A stretch of 64,000 nucleotides of DNA from JAAYCU01 sp964401335 (GCA_964401335.1 CAYNYK010000010.1:6926-70925); one strand, 5' to 3'. Counted from the stretch's first letter, positions 52,633-62,558 are shown. The notes: generated by a model from the sequence alone, not told the origin. Numbers and translations: made by a program.

Positions 52633-54171
52633 ATGGCACTTCTTTGCGGCATTGATATCGGCACGTCGGCGACCAAGACTTTGTTGTGCGACGAGTGGGG
52701 CAGGGTGCTGGCCACCGCCAGCGTGGAATATCCGGTGTATGCGCCGAAGCCCGGCTGGTCCGAGCAGGAGCCGGAGGACTGGTGGAAGGCGACGGTCAAG
52801 GGCATCGCCCTGGTGTGCAAGAAGGCGAAAAGAAAGCCGAGCCAGATTACCGGGATCGGGTTGTCCGGGCAGATGCATGGCAGCGTGTTCGTGGATCGGG
52901 CCGGACGCTCGCTCCGCCGGGCGCTGCTCTGGAACGACCAGCGGACGGCAGCCGAATGCGCCGAAATCGAGAAAAAGGCCGGTGGGCGAAAGCAACTCAT
53001 CAAGATGGTTTCCAACGTGGCCCTCACCGGCTTTACTGCCCCGAAAATCCTTTGGGTCCGCAAGCACGACCCGAAGACCTATGGCAAGACGTTCAAGATT
53101 CTTTTGCCCAAGGATTACATCCGGCTTTGTTTGACCGGCGAATACGCGGCGGAGGTGTCGGACGCGGCCGGCACGCTGCTGCTCGACGTTAAAAACCGGC
53201 GTTGGCATACCGGCTTGCTAAGTAAACTCGGTATCGACGCCGACCTGATGGCCCCGGTGTACGAGTCGCCGGAAGTGACCGGGAAAATCTCCGCGGCGGC
53301 GGCCAGGCTCACCGGTCTCAAGGAAGGCACACCGGTGGTCGGCGGGGCGGGTGACCAGCCGGCCGGCGCGGTGGGTAATGGTATCGTGCGGGCGGGGATT
53401 GTCTCGGCCACGATGGGCACCAGCGGGGTGGTCTTCGCCCATGCGGATCGGCCGGTACCCAACGAAGAAGGTAATCTGCAGTCCTTCTGTCATGCCGTAC
53501 CGGGCAAATGGTGCGTATTTGGGTGTATGCTGTCGGCCGGTGGCAGCTTCCAATGGTTGCGCAATACTTTGCTGGCCGAACAGGTCAAGGCGGCCGTCAA
53601 GGCCAAGCAAGATCCCGGCCAACTGTATCCCCGGATGGTCAAGGAGGCGGAATTCGCCCCACCCGGATGCGAGGGGCTGGTTTTCCTGCCGTATCTGACC
53701 GGCGAACGATGCCCGTATCCCGACCCGGACGCTCGGGGGGCATGGATCGGGTTGACCGTGCGGCATAATCGGGCGCACATGGTTCGGGCCGTGTTGGAAG
53801 GGATTACCTTCGGAATGCGTGATCAGATCGAGATCATGCGCGGCCGGGGGGTTCCGATCAGCGAGGTACGGTTAAGCGGTGGCGGGTCGGCCAGCAAGTT
53901 CTGGCGACAAATGCAGGCAGATATGTATAAGGCCAAGGCAGTGACGATCAATACGCAGGAAGGCGGAGCCTTGGGCGTGGCCCTGCTGGCCGCCGTGGGC
54001 ACGGGCGTTTATTCAAGCGTACCGGAAGCCTGTGCGGCCGCCATCAAGGTGACGGAAACATTGCGGCCAAACCAGAAGGTCGCCCGGATTTATGATCGGC
54101 TGTATCCGGTCTATCGTTCGCTCTATCAGACCCTGCGGGCTGATTTCAAGCAATTGGGGCGAATGGCTTGA
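52633..54171 (+). CDS. xylB: Xylulokinase
   Basis: An FGGY sugar kinase that phosphorylates D-xylulose. The N-terminal phosphate loop is GIDIGTSATKTLL, followed by GIGLSGQMHGSVFVD, where SGQMHG is typical of xylulokinase. The second half has GGAGDQPAGAVGNG, ATMGTSGVVFAH, and the C-terminal adenosine region EVRLSGGGSASKFWRQMQAD. The 512-residue length is normal. GAGGG stands before the ATG. No xylose isomerase gene is near, so it may feed from transported or secreted-enzyme products. Confidence 0.92.
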   Translation: MALLCGIDIGTSATKTLLCDEWGRVLATASVEYPVYAPKPGWSEQEPEDWWKATVKGIALVCKKAKRKPSQITGIGLSGQMHGSVFVDRAGRSLRRALLWNDQRTAAECAEIEKKAGGRKQLIKMVSNVALTGFTAPKILWVRKHDPKTYGKTFKILLPKDYIRLCLTGEYAAEVSDAAGTLLLDVKNRRWHTGLLSKLGIDADLMAPVYESPEVTGKISAAAARLTGLKEGTPVVGGAGDQPAGAVGNGIVRAGIVSATMGTSGVVFAHADRPVPNEEGNLQSFCHAVPGKWCVFGCMLSAGGSFQWLRNTLLAEQVKAAVKAKQDPGQLYPRMVKEAEFAPPGCEGLVFLPYLTGERCPYPDPDARGAWIGLTVRHNRAHMVRAVLEGITFGMRDQIEIMRGRGVPISEVRLSGGGSASKFWRQMQADMYKAKAVTINTQEGGALGVALLAAVGTGVYSSVPEACAAAIKVTETLRPNQKVARIYDRLYPVYRSLYQTLRADFKQLGRMA

Positions 54172-54398
54172 AAAATCCATGTTCGTGGCGTGAATGCATT
54201 TATTGCAGTCTTGCAATAGGGAAGGGGATACTTGTCGGTCTCCGACGATTTTTCGCCGGCGGTTTGAACGGTTGCAGTGACAGGTGGTGATCCTTATACT
54301 GTCTTCGGCGGTAGGATCGTGACGAGGGATGGCGCGGTGCTCTCGTTCGGGAGGTTTTTCTCAGTCACCGAAACGGTACCAACGTGAGGTGTTCGGCA

Positions 54399-54734
54399 AT
54401 GTATAAGCGTATGCACCAGTGGTTCAACTGGATTATGTTGGTCAGCGGGGCCAGCCTGCTTGGCATGCCTTGGTATATTCGCGACGACACGACGGTCGGA
54501 GGGTTCGGTAACGTAGGTTTCAATACAAGTTGCCAGCAATACTGGGCCAACGGTATCCAGGATGCCATCGATGAGTGTTACATCTTCGATTGCGAAGAAC
54601 CGTGGGCGGGTGGTGCCTTCGATCCCTGTGGGACGAACCCACTTTTAACGGATTGTGCGAATACCGTGACAACGGACACCACGACTACGGGGACTGATAC
54701 GAATACGGATACGGATACAAATACCAACCAGTAG
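54399..54734 (+). CDS. Small exported protein with Thr/Asp/Asn tail (1 of 3)
   Basis: A 111-residue unrecognised protein. ATG 54399 follows GAGGTG and is preferred to the GTG at 54384. Residues about 7-25 are hydrophobic (WFNWIMLVSGASLLGMPW), acting as a signal or anchor. The middle has several Cys (NTSCQQYWANGIQDAIDECY, CEEPW, DPCG, DCAN) suited to disulfides. The tail is a run of Thr, Asp and Asn (TTDTTTTGTDTNTDT), likely flexible and possibly glycosylated. It resembles the next gene in layout. It precedes the giant ATPase gene on the same strand. Confidence 0.6.
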   Translation: MYKRMHQWFNWIMLVSGASLLGMPWYIRDDTTVGGFGNVGFNTSCQQYWANGIQDAIDECYIFDCEEPWAGGAFDPCGTNPLLTDCANTVTTDTTTTGTDTNTDTDTNTNQ

Positions 54735-54817
54735 GATTGGCCAAAGGTCGGAAATACGACGGATTGATCCGAGACGCAGGATTGGCCGCGGGGTTGATAA
54801 TTGGGTAAGGCGGATTT

Positions 54818-55120
54818 ATGAAAGCATGGAAAATCCAGCAAATGATTTGGCGCTTCCTTTTGGCGTTGACCCTCGGGGGTATGCTGAACGGCATGAGTTG
54901 CGGCGGGTTGAAGGACATTGCCGCCAATTTTAATCCCTGTGGCACGCTGCTGAACTGCGATCCCTACGAATACGATTGGTTGTTTATCGACCGCTTCCCC
55001 AACTGGGATATCGATCCGACTTGTACGATTCCCGGTGCTTGTAGTGGTACGGGAACGACCACGGGTACCGCGACCACGGGCACGACTACAGGCACGAATA
55101 CGGGAACCACGACCCAATAA
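54818..55120 (+). CDS. Small exported protein with Thr/Gly tail (2 of 3)
   Basis: A 100-residue unrecognised protein. The N-terminal hydrophobic region IWRFLLALTLGGMLNGMSCGG could be a signal peptide with a lipoprotein-type Cys. A central part with NPCGTLLNCDPYEYDW and DPTCTIPGACSG has paired cysteines. The tail is a Thr/Gly run (GTGTTTGTATTGTTTGT). Layout and Cys-then-Thr-tail order match the upstream gene, suggesting a shared origin. A related 51-residue protein follows. No function can be assigned. Confidence 0.6.
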   Translation: MKAWKIQQMIWRFLLALTLGGMLNGMSCGGLKDIAANFNPCGTLLNCDPYEYDWLFIDRFPNWDIDPTCTIPGACSGTGTTTGTATTGTTTGTNTGTTTQ

Positions 55121-55289
55121 AAGACTTGGCTTGGGTTTCCCCTTTGTGAATGGTGGCTGGCGAGATTTTTGGAAATCCCAACGGGTGGGGAGGGGAAAAA
55201 GCCGATAGGAATGGATAGACCGGTTATGGCGCGGCGATCGGTGGGAAGGTCAACGTTTCGTGGCGTCCAACTCATTCAAGGAGCCGATT

Positions 55290-55445
55290 ATGAATCGGAG
55301 TAATCTGAAAAAGCTGTGTTTTGTTTTACTTTGCGGTGGAACGCTGTTACAGAGTACCGGATGCAGCGCCATCGTCTCGTCGTTGATGGCCAGTCTGATT
55401 CCCACGCTGGTTTCGGGACTGGTTTCGGGCATGCTGGGCGTCTGA
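55290..55445 (+). CDS. Small lipoprotein-like peptide (3 of 3)
   Basis: A 51-residue peptide starting MNRSNLKKLCFVLLCGG. A strong AAGGAG precedes ATG 55290. QSTGCSAIV is a lipobox (STGC), and the rest is hydrophobic with small residues (SLMASLIPTLVSGLVSGMLG), possibly membrane-active or anchoring. It differs from the two preceding proteins by lacking the Thr-rich tail. An upstream start at 55260 has no site. Its proximity to the ATPase/coiled-coil gene is noted. Confidence 0.6.
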   Translation: MNRSNLKKLCFVLLCGGTLLQSTGCSAIVSSLMASLIPTLVSGLVSGMLGV

Positions 55446-55760
55446 TTTCGTTCATCCGGAACTTTCGAACAAGACAATCATCGCCGCGTCAAATCGGCTC
55501 GGCGATGGTTTGTTTTTACCCGGCGAGAAAGTGAAACAAAATCCGATGATAAGCCGGTTATCGGACGAGTAGCTAACGGATCGAATTGGATGGACGATGT
55601 GGCCCGCCATGCGTTAAAACCATTGCCAGGCATTAGTTACGCGATATTCACATATCCCATTCTTCGCGGATACGCATAATCAACGTCTAATAACTTCGGT
55701 TGCCCCTCGCATTGACCGATGAACAAGGCTGATATCGGTCCTTGCTGAGGGTCTGTATTC
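55446..55760. other. Intergenic region, no gene seen
   Basis: 315 bases between the small lipoprotein and the giant gene. No reading frame, terminator or clear promoter stands out. The region is mildly AT-rich at 55600-55700. Confidence 0.5.
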
Positions 55761-58700
55761 ATGTATCGAGAATACTTTGGATTCGAGCGCATGCCGTTTG
55801 CCAATACGGCCGATCCGATGTTTTTTTATAAGACGGCGGAACACGAGGAGGCCCTGGCCGCCCTGATTTATGGTGTAACCCAGCGCCGTGGCATTACGGT
55901 GGTTACCGGCCAGCCGGGTAGCGGAAAAACGCTTCTTGGCCTGATGTTGTTACGAGCGTTGAGGCACGATGCGGAGACGGCCACCGTGCTGCATACACCG
56001 GAGAACGGCCATGAACTCTTTGTCACGCTCTGTCGCGAATTCGGTATTCGTTGCCGTCACGGACACACGACGGGCGAGTTGTTGGATCGACTCCGCGGCT
56101 TCTTGGAAGCCCGCTACGACGAGAATCGTTGCGTAGTGGCATTGATCGACGAAGCCCAGAATATGAATCCCGAGACACTCGAGCACCTGCGCATGCTGGG
56201 TAACATCGAGAAGGACTCGGCCAAGCTTCTGCAGATCGTGCTGACCGGCCAGCCGCAACTGGCCCGAACGCTTCAGCATCCTCATCTTGAACAGCTTCGT
56301 CAGCGGATATTCTGTTCCTGCCAGCTCAAGCCGCTACAGCGCGACCAGACCCGGAATTACCTGCGGCATCGCCTGGCCGTCGCCGGGGTACAAGACAAGC
56401 AACTGTTTACCGACGAGGCTGTTGATCTGATCCATGATCGATCCGGCGGGTTACCCCGGATGATTAACCAAATCGCCGACAACGCTCTGTTGGCCGCCTA
56501 CAGCGCGGGTTTGAAATCGATCGATCGGACGGTGGTGAACAATTGTATCAACGAAATGATGTCGTTGCAGATCGTGCATTCGACCTCGGCCGGAGAGGCC
56601 TCGGCGAACGAGACCAGGCCATCGACGGTTTTGACCGGCGGTGTCTTGCCGAATGTTCCAGCCCCACCGCCAATCGCGGCCCCGTCTGAAACCCAGCTTA
56701 TCCTGGGCCATAACCTTAGCCACCAATTAACCGAGTCCTTGCGCCGTGGATCCGAAGTGGTGGACCGTTTGGAGGAAGCGACCCGGCATGCCACCCGACG
56801 GACCGACGAGGTTCGCAATCTTTTGGATAAACTTTCGGGAACGTTGGAGGAATTGGAGCAAGTTCGGCGGAGCACCACCGAGGCCCGGCAGGTTTCGCGG
56901 GAAGGCCTCGCCAGTTTCGACCATGCGCTGACGGACGGGCGGCGGGTCGTGGCCCGCTTACGCAAGGCCAAGGACCACGCCGACGCTATTGTACAAGACC
57001 TGAACCGGAAAATCAGCGACCTTAACGAGCGACACCGCGAACAAGCCCGGCAACTCGACGAAAAATACCAGGAACGCCTGCGCGAATTCGAGCAACGGAT
57101 TGATGCGTTGCTTCGAATGAATGATCAGGACCGCAGCGCGTCCGAATCGATCGCCCGGGAGGTCAGGGGGCAGATCGAACAGGTGCTGGCCGTCTCTAAC
57201 GAGCTGAACAATTATCGCGATCAAGCGGCGCGGGAAATCGCGGAGGCGATTCAGAAGGTGCGGACGGTCACGGCCAGCGTTCGCGAGGAAACCGAGAAGG
57301 CCCGGTTGGCAACCGAACAAAGCGTTTCGGCCACCCAGCGCATCGGCATTTTGATGGAACAAGCGGAGCGTTGCGCTCAATCGCTGGAGCGTTTTACATG
57401 CGACGGAAGGCAATCGCTTGACGCCTTGCGTCGTCAAGCCGAGAAGATCCTGCCCGATGCCCGGGACATGGTGGCGCGGTTGGCTGACGCCGTGGAGGGA
57501 GCGAGTCATCGTGAGCGGATACTGACCGACGTTACGACCCAAGCGGAGGCCTGCCAACAAGCCGTGGCGGTCGAAAATGAAAGATTCACGACGCTTCTCG
57601 GACGTTTGGAGGAAAGACTGGGGACGCTGCGCGCGGTCCTCGGCGAGAGCGATCGGCGGGCTGAACATTTGAACGATATCTTACGTCAGGCCGATGCGGT
57701 CATGTCCGAAGCCTTGAGCTGTACGCATCGGTTGGATGAGAAAATCGCCACGGCGGGGCGACAGGAACAGGATTTGGCCTCGGCAACGCAGGCGGCCGAA
57801 TCCACCTTGAGCAGGCTGATCCGTCAGGTTTCCGAACAGGCCAATTTCCTGCAGGAACAGGCCCGCTCGGCTTCGGAACAGTTGACCGGCCAGATCATCG
57901 CACAGAGTCGACAGTGGCAAAGCCGGGTCGATCATATTGAAAACCTGCCCGACCGTCTTTCAGCCCAGGTGGAGCAGCACACCGTCCTGCTGAATACGCG
58001 TATGCGTGAGGTGCAGGCGGCCTCCGAGCGACTGGCCGAACTCTACGAAAAAGCCATGGCCTCCTGTGGTCCGACAACGTTGCACGCCCTAAGCGAGGCG
58101 CAAAAGCAGGTTCGCGAATTGACGGCGGAAGTGTCCTCTCGCTGCGCCGAGATGCAGACCGACCTGCAACGCCAGGTCGAACAGGCCCGCAGTGCGCTGC
58201 AAGCGAGCACGGCAACAACCGCCGAACAGACCCGCAAGGCCGAGGCGGCCTGCGCGGATATTGAGAGAAATCTTCGTCTGTTGGAGCAGCAAATCAATGA
58301 CGCCCGACAAATTGCCCGTGGCTTGGACGAGCAGGCCGACACCCAGGCCCGGGATATCAGCCGGCGGATGATGGAGGTGGAAAGCACGGCCGAGAACTTT
58401 GCCGAGGAGACACGGCAGCGCTGTCGTATCTTGCAGGAACGCATCGGTGCGGCCGAAGCGGCTACCGCGACGGCGGCTCAGCAGACCCGGGAGCTGGAAG
58501 CGGTGCTTCATGAAGCCGAGCCGGCCACGAACCGGCTGGTCGAATGTTGCCGGCAGGCGACCCTGCTTTGCGGTCCGGACACTATGGAGGTATTGGAGCG
58601 ACGGACGAGGGAGATGGATGGGTTGCTCGAACGGCTCCGCGAAGAAGGTCACGAACTGCGGGCGGTCGCGGACATGGCCGCGTCCTTGTGCGAGCGGGTC

Positions 58701-61700
58701 GCCGTATCCACGCAAAAAGGTGCGGAACAACAGCAGGTGTTGACGGAAGCAGTTGCCGCCGCTCGTGAACAGGTGGCCGAGGCCCGGACGGTGACGGAGG
58801 CGTGCAACCGGCAGACGCTGCTTCTTGCCGAAACGAGCGCGAAACAGATCGAAGAGTCTACGACCTGTATTCGGGAGCTGGCCGCTTTGCTGGAACTTTC
58901 ACCCAGCGAGCGCGAACGGTTACAGGCCGTTGCGAAACAGGCGGCCGTCTTGCATGAGGAGATAACGACGGCCAATCAGCAGGGTGCCGAGCAAAATCAT
59001 GTGTTGCGCGAAGTGATCGACGTGGCCGCAGGAGTGATTGCCGAGGCCAATCGGCAGGCCCAAACGCTGGAAACAATGCTCCACGAGGCAGGGCCGGCCA
59101 CAGAGCGTTTGACCGAATCTTATCAGCGAGCAATGGGTATTTGTGGACCGGAAGCGATGCAAGCCCTGGAGCAACAGCGGCGGGAACTGGAAGAATTTGC
59201 CGGGCGACTTCGGGAGGGAAGCAACGAACTGCGGGCGGTTATGGAACTGGCCGCGGCATTATGCGATCGTACGGCCGTTGCAACGCAAAAAGGCGCGGAA
59301 CAACAGCAGGTGTTGACGGAAGCAGTTACCGCCGCTCGTGAACAGGTGGCCGAGGCCCGGACGGTGACGGAGGTGTGCAACCGGCAGACGCTGCTTCTTG
59401 CCGAAACGAACGCGAAACAGATTGAGGAGACCATAGCCCGCACGCGGGAACTCGCCGCCTTATTGGATCAAGCCCCTGGACAGCGCGATAAATTGCAGGC
59501 GGTTGTGGAAGGGGCCGGTGCGCTGCACGAGCAGATGATCGCGGCGACACAACAGGCCGCGGAGCAGTGTCAGGCATTACGTGAGGAGATCAGCGCAGCT
59601 TGTGGACGCGCGGCCGAGGCCCGCGCGGCAACGGAGGCTTGCAGTCGACAAACGCGGATTTTGACCGAGGCCACCGAAAACCAAGAGCGGGAATTAACCA
59701 AACGATTGCAGGAGTTGGCCCGAGGCATGCAACAACTGCGGCTGACCAGCGAACATGCGGGCCGGATGCTGCAGCAAGTGGAGGAAGGTACGACCCAGGC
59801 GGCCGAACAAGCTGACGTGCTCCGGCAATGGAGTCGGACCATCGAAGGGCAAATCAAGCAATTAACCGAGCGTGCGGAGCAGGCGGGGGACTTTTCGGTG
59901 CGCCTGGCGGAGTTGAATGAATCGGCCCGGCAGGTTTGTGGTCCCGAGGCCATGGCCCTGCTGGAGAGCAAATGCACGCAATTGCGGAACCTGCTCGATC
60001 AAGCGTCCGCGCAAAGTGACGGCCTGTCCTTAGCCACGGAAACGGCCGTAATACGCAGGCAGGAACTCGTCGAGCAGAATGTGGCCGCCGAAACGACGCG
60101 GCAATCTTTGCGGGAGGTGCTTGAAACCGCCGGCAGATGTTCCGAGCGATGGAACGAGCTCGCGGAAAATGTCCAAAGGCAACTGGCCGATCTTGATAAG
60201 CGCATGACCGAGGCCCGGACGACGGCCGATCGCCTGATGCAACGAAGCGAGGAGGAGAGCGGTGCGCTGAGCCGTCACCTTGAACAAGCCGACGCCGTCT
60301 GCCGCCGGTTATCCGAGCAATTGGGCGAACAAACCGCCGCGGCTCGAACCGAGATTGAGAAACTTACCGACCTCACCGACCGCTCCGCCGATCAAGAACA
60401 ACGGTTGCATGGCGGCATCCATCAGGCTGCCGAACTCGCGGAGCGTCTGGCCGAGGAGACATCCCGGCAGGAACAGATGCTACGCTCAAGGATCGGCGAA
60501 GCGGAGCATGTGGCTCAGGGACTGGCCGCGGAAACGGCGGAATCGGCGGAATTCCTTCGTGAACAGATCGCCGAGGCGCGGATGGCTTTCGAGCAGTTGG
60601 CCGAGCTCTATGAGCAAGCACGGCAAGCTTGGGATCCCCGGGTGCGGGAGGCATTGTCCGACAAACAAAGGGAAATCGAGCATCTGCTCGAGCGGACCAC
60701 GGAGCAATGCGGACAACTGTGGGCCATGAACGAGGCGACCGAAGCATTGCGTGGTCGGGTTGATGATTCGGTTCGCCAGGCGACGGATCTCGATGCATTA
60801 CTGAGCCGGGCGCGCGCATCGGCCGATGAAAAACTTTACGAACTTCGTCAACTTCTGGCGGGTTTGGAGGAGAAATCGGAAACCTTTACCACTGCCGGTC
60901 AGCGGCAAGTTCGGGAATTGTCCGAGCGGATCGATCAGGCCGCCAGGCAGGTTGAAAGCCTCGACGGCTTTACGCGGCAGGCCGTCCAAATCCAGACGAA
61001 TTTGCAAGGTGTGCTCGAAAATGCCCGGGCCAGTAGCGAGACCTTCGATCGATTGGCCGACGAGGCCGGCCGCAAACTCCAGGCCTTGGCCGCGCGGATC
61101 GAGCAGGCGGACCGCGCCGCGCAGGCTTTGGCCGGCCAGATGGAGGATCAGGCAGAGACCCTGGGTGTTCAAATCAAGGAAGCCGAGCACATTTCAGGTA
61201 CGCTTTGTACGCAACTGGATGAGCGCGGCCGTTATCTGGACACACGGATCGAGAAGGCCACCGAGGCCGCCGGACAAATCACCGCCTTGTTACGCGAGGA
61301 GGGCCGGGAATTACAGAATCGACTTCAGGAAGCCCGTCAAGCCACCGATCGATTGAATCAGGAAGCAAGTCAGCACCGGGCGAATTTCGAGAGACAACGA
61401 AAAGCCATTGAGGAGGCCTTTTCGACTCTGCTCAAACATGCCGCGCAGCGGGAACAGGCTTTGCGGGCCGGCGTTGAGTCGGCCCAGTCGATTGCGCAAC
61501 AGATGGGTGCGCGGATTTCGGAAGAGGCCCGCGGTCTGGAGGCCCGGCTGGAACAAATCAACACAAGCGCGATCCAAATAGCCGCCCAGGCTGAGGCGCA
61601 CGCCCAGGCGTTTGCCGCCGGGGTGGGTGAGGCTGAAGCGGTGGCCGATCGCCTGAGCCTGCAGGCCGAGCAACAAAGTCATACCCTCGACGGCAAGATC

Positions 61701-62558
61701 GGCGAAGCCCGGACGGTTGCGGAGACGCTGGATCAGCTTTGTGATCGGGCCGTGGAGTTGTGTGACGCCGCCCCCTTGCAGGAGTTGGAGAACCGACAGT
61801 CTGCCCTGCGTGACTTGCTGGAGCAGGCGGGGGGGCAGTGCCGCGCTTTGCAGTCCGCCGCGCGGTCGGCTGAGAGTCAAATCGATCCTTTAACCGCCGT
61901 GACGCGTCAGGCGGAAGGGCTGCGTGAGCAACTTTTAGCCCAGATCGCGACGGCTGCCCAGGCCGAGCGTCAAGGTCTGGAACTGCGGGAACTGGCCGGT
62001 CGCGAATTAGCCGAGTTGCGTGAACAGATACAAGCGGTCAAGGCCGCTAGTTTTGAGATCTCCCAGGCCCGGGAACAAGCCGAACGCGCGGAGGGCCGCT
62101 GCGCGGAACGTGCGCAGGAGATCGGCGAGCGTTTGGATCGGGCCGATGAGCAATGGCGGAAATTGCAGAACGGTATCGAGCGGGCGGAGAAAGTGGTTGC
62201 CGAATTGGGTCGAAATTTGCAGGGTATCCAACAGGAGCGCAAGGAAGCGGAAGCGGCCAGGCGCGGGCTGCTTCGCGAGCGTGTCCTGGCTGATGCCGCC
62301 GCCAACAAGCTGATGGAATTACGTCGGGATCTGGCCGCCGAGGTCCGCCGCTCGCCCGCGCTGATGGAGAGGTTGCGGGAATCGCGAGACAAAGGTCGTT
62401 CGACGCCGGCCATGGTGGCCGAGCGCTCTACCCGGGCCCTCGATCCCTTGCGTGCGTTACGTAACGCGGAGATCGCTCCGCCCCGGCCGAGTGATAAACC
62501 GTCAGTCCGCTTGAACGAGCGAATCCAAGATCCCGCGGAAAGCGGAGTTTCCGTCTGA
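55761..62558 (+). CDS. Giant AAA ATPase (ExeA/PEP-CTERM-locus type) fused to a very long coiled coil
   Basis: A 2265-residue protein. Residues 1-270 are an ExeA/GspA-like AAA ATPase of the subgroup found in PEP-CTERM/exosortase loci: MYREYFGFERMPFANTADP, Walker A GQPGSGKT (50-57), Walker B VVALIDEAQN (125-134), LTGQPQL (161-167) and a QRI arginine-finger region. From about 315 to 2215 the chain is almost all heptad-type coiled coil, rich in Glu, Gln, Arg and Ala. No membrane segment or peptidoglycan-binding domain follows the ATPase, unlike usual ExeA. Six modules with a CGP-like motif (near residues 769, 936, 1127, 1392, 1624, 2000) recur, and a near-identical 140-base block is duplicated. 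The end (ALRNAEIAPPRPSDKPSV) is disordered. The stop overlaps the next start by one base. Confidence 0.9.
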   Translation: MYREYFGFERMPFANTADPMFFYKTAEHEEALAALIYGVTQRRGITVVTGQPGSGKTLLGLMLLRALRHDAETATVLHTPENGHELFVTLCREFGIRCRHGHTTGELLDRLRGFLEARYDENRCVVALIDEAQNMNPETLEHLRMLGNIEKDSAKLLQIVLTGQPQLARTLQHPHLEQLRQRIFCSCQLKPLQRDQTRNYLRHRLAVAGVQDKQLFTDEAVDLIHDRSGGLPRMINQIADNALLAAYSAGLKSIDRTVVNNCINEMMSLQIVHSTSAGEASANETRPSTVLTGGVLPNVPAPPPIAAPSETQLILGHNLSHQLTESLRRGSEVVDRLEEATRHATRRTDEVRNLLDKLSGTLEELEQVRRSTTEARQVSREGLASFDHALTDGRRVVARLRKAKDHADAIVQDLNRKISDLNERHREQARQLDEKYQERLREFEQRIDALLRMNDQDRSASESIAREVRGQIEQVLAVSNELNNYRDQAAREIAEAIQKVRTVTASVREETEKARLATEQSVSATQRIGILMEQAERCAQSLERFTCDGRQSLDALRRQAEKILPDARDMVARLADAVEGASHRERILTDVTTQAEACQQAVAVENERFTTLLGRLEERLGTLRAVLGESDRRAEHLNDILRQADAVMSEALSCTHRLDEKIATAGRQEQDLASATQAAESTLSRLIRQVSEQANFLQEQARSASEQLTGQIIAQSRQWQSRVDHIENLPDRLSAQVEQHTVLLNTRMREVQAASERLAELYEKAMASCGPTTLHALSEAQKQVRELTAEVSSRCAEMQTDLQRQVEQARSALQASTATTAEQTRKAEAACADIERNLRLLEQQINDARQIARGLDEQADTQARDISRRMMEVESTAENFAEETRQRCRILQERIGAAEAATATAAQQTRELEAVLHEAEPATNRLVECCRQATLLCGPDTMEVLERRTREMDGLLERLREEGHELRAVADMAASLCERVAVSTQKGAEQQQVLTEAVAAAREQVAEARTVTEACNRQTLLLAETSAKQIEESTTCIRELAALLELSPSERERLQAVAKQAAVLHEEITTANQQGAEQNHVLREVIDVAAGVIAEANRQAQTLETMLHEAGPATERLTESYQRAMGICGPEAMQALEQQRRELEEFAGRLREGSNELRAVMELAAALCDRTAVATQKGAEQQQVLTEAVTAAREQVAEARTVTEVCNRQTLLLAETNAKQIEETIARTRELAALLDQAPGQRDKLQAVVEGAGALHEQMIAATQQAAEQCQALREEISAACGRAAEARAATEACSRQTRILTEATENQERELTKRLQELARGMQQLRLTSEHAGRMLQQVEEGTTQAAEQADVLRQWSRTIEGQIKQLTERAEQAGDFSVRLAELNESARQVCGPEAMALLESKCTQLRNLLDQASAQSDGLSLATETAVIRRQELVEQNVAAETTRQSLREVLETAGRCSERWNELAENVQRQLADLDKRMTEARTTADRLMQRSEEESGALSRHLEQADAVCRRLSEQLGEQTAAARTEIEKLTDLTDRSADQEQRLHGGIHQAAELAERLAEETSRQEQMLRSRIGEAEHVAQGLAAETAESAEFLREQIAEARMAFEQLAELYEQARQAWDPRVREALSDKQREIEHLLERTTEQCGQLWAMNEATEALRGRVDDSVRQATDLDALLSRARASADEKLYELRQLLAGLEEKSETFTTAGQRQVRELSERIDQAARQVESLDGFTRQAVQIQTNLQGVLENARASSETFDRLADEAGRKLQALAARIEQADRAAQALAGQMEDQAETLGVQIKEAEHISGTLCTQLDERGRYLDTRIEKATEAAGQITALLREEGRELQNRLQEARQATDRLNQEASQHRANFERQRKAIEEAFSTLLKHAAQREQALRAGVESAQSIAQQMGARISEEARGLEARLEQINTSAIQIAAQAEAHAQAFAAGVGEAEAVADRLSLQAEQQSHTLDGKIGEARTVAETLDQLCDRAVELCDAAPLQELENRQSALRDLLEQAGGQCRALQSAARSAESQIDPLTAVTRQAEGLREQLLAQIATAAQAERQGLELRELAGRELAELREQIQAVKAASFEISQAREQAERAEGRCAERAQEIGERLDRADEQWRKLQNGIERAEKVVAELGRNLQGIQQERKEAEAARRGLLRERVLADAAANKLMELRRDLAAEVRRSPALMERLRESRDKGRSTPAMVAERSTRALDPLRALRNAEIAPPRPSDKPSVRLNERIQDPAESGVSV

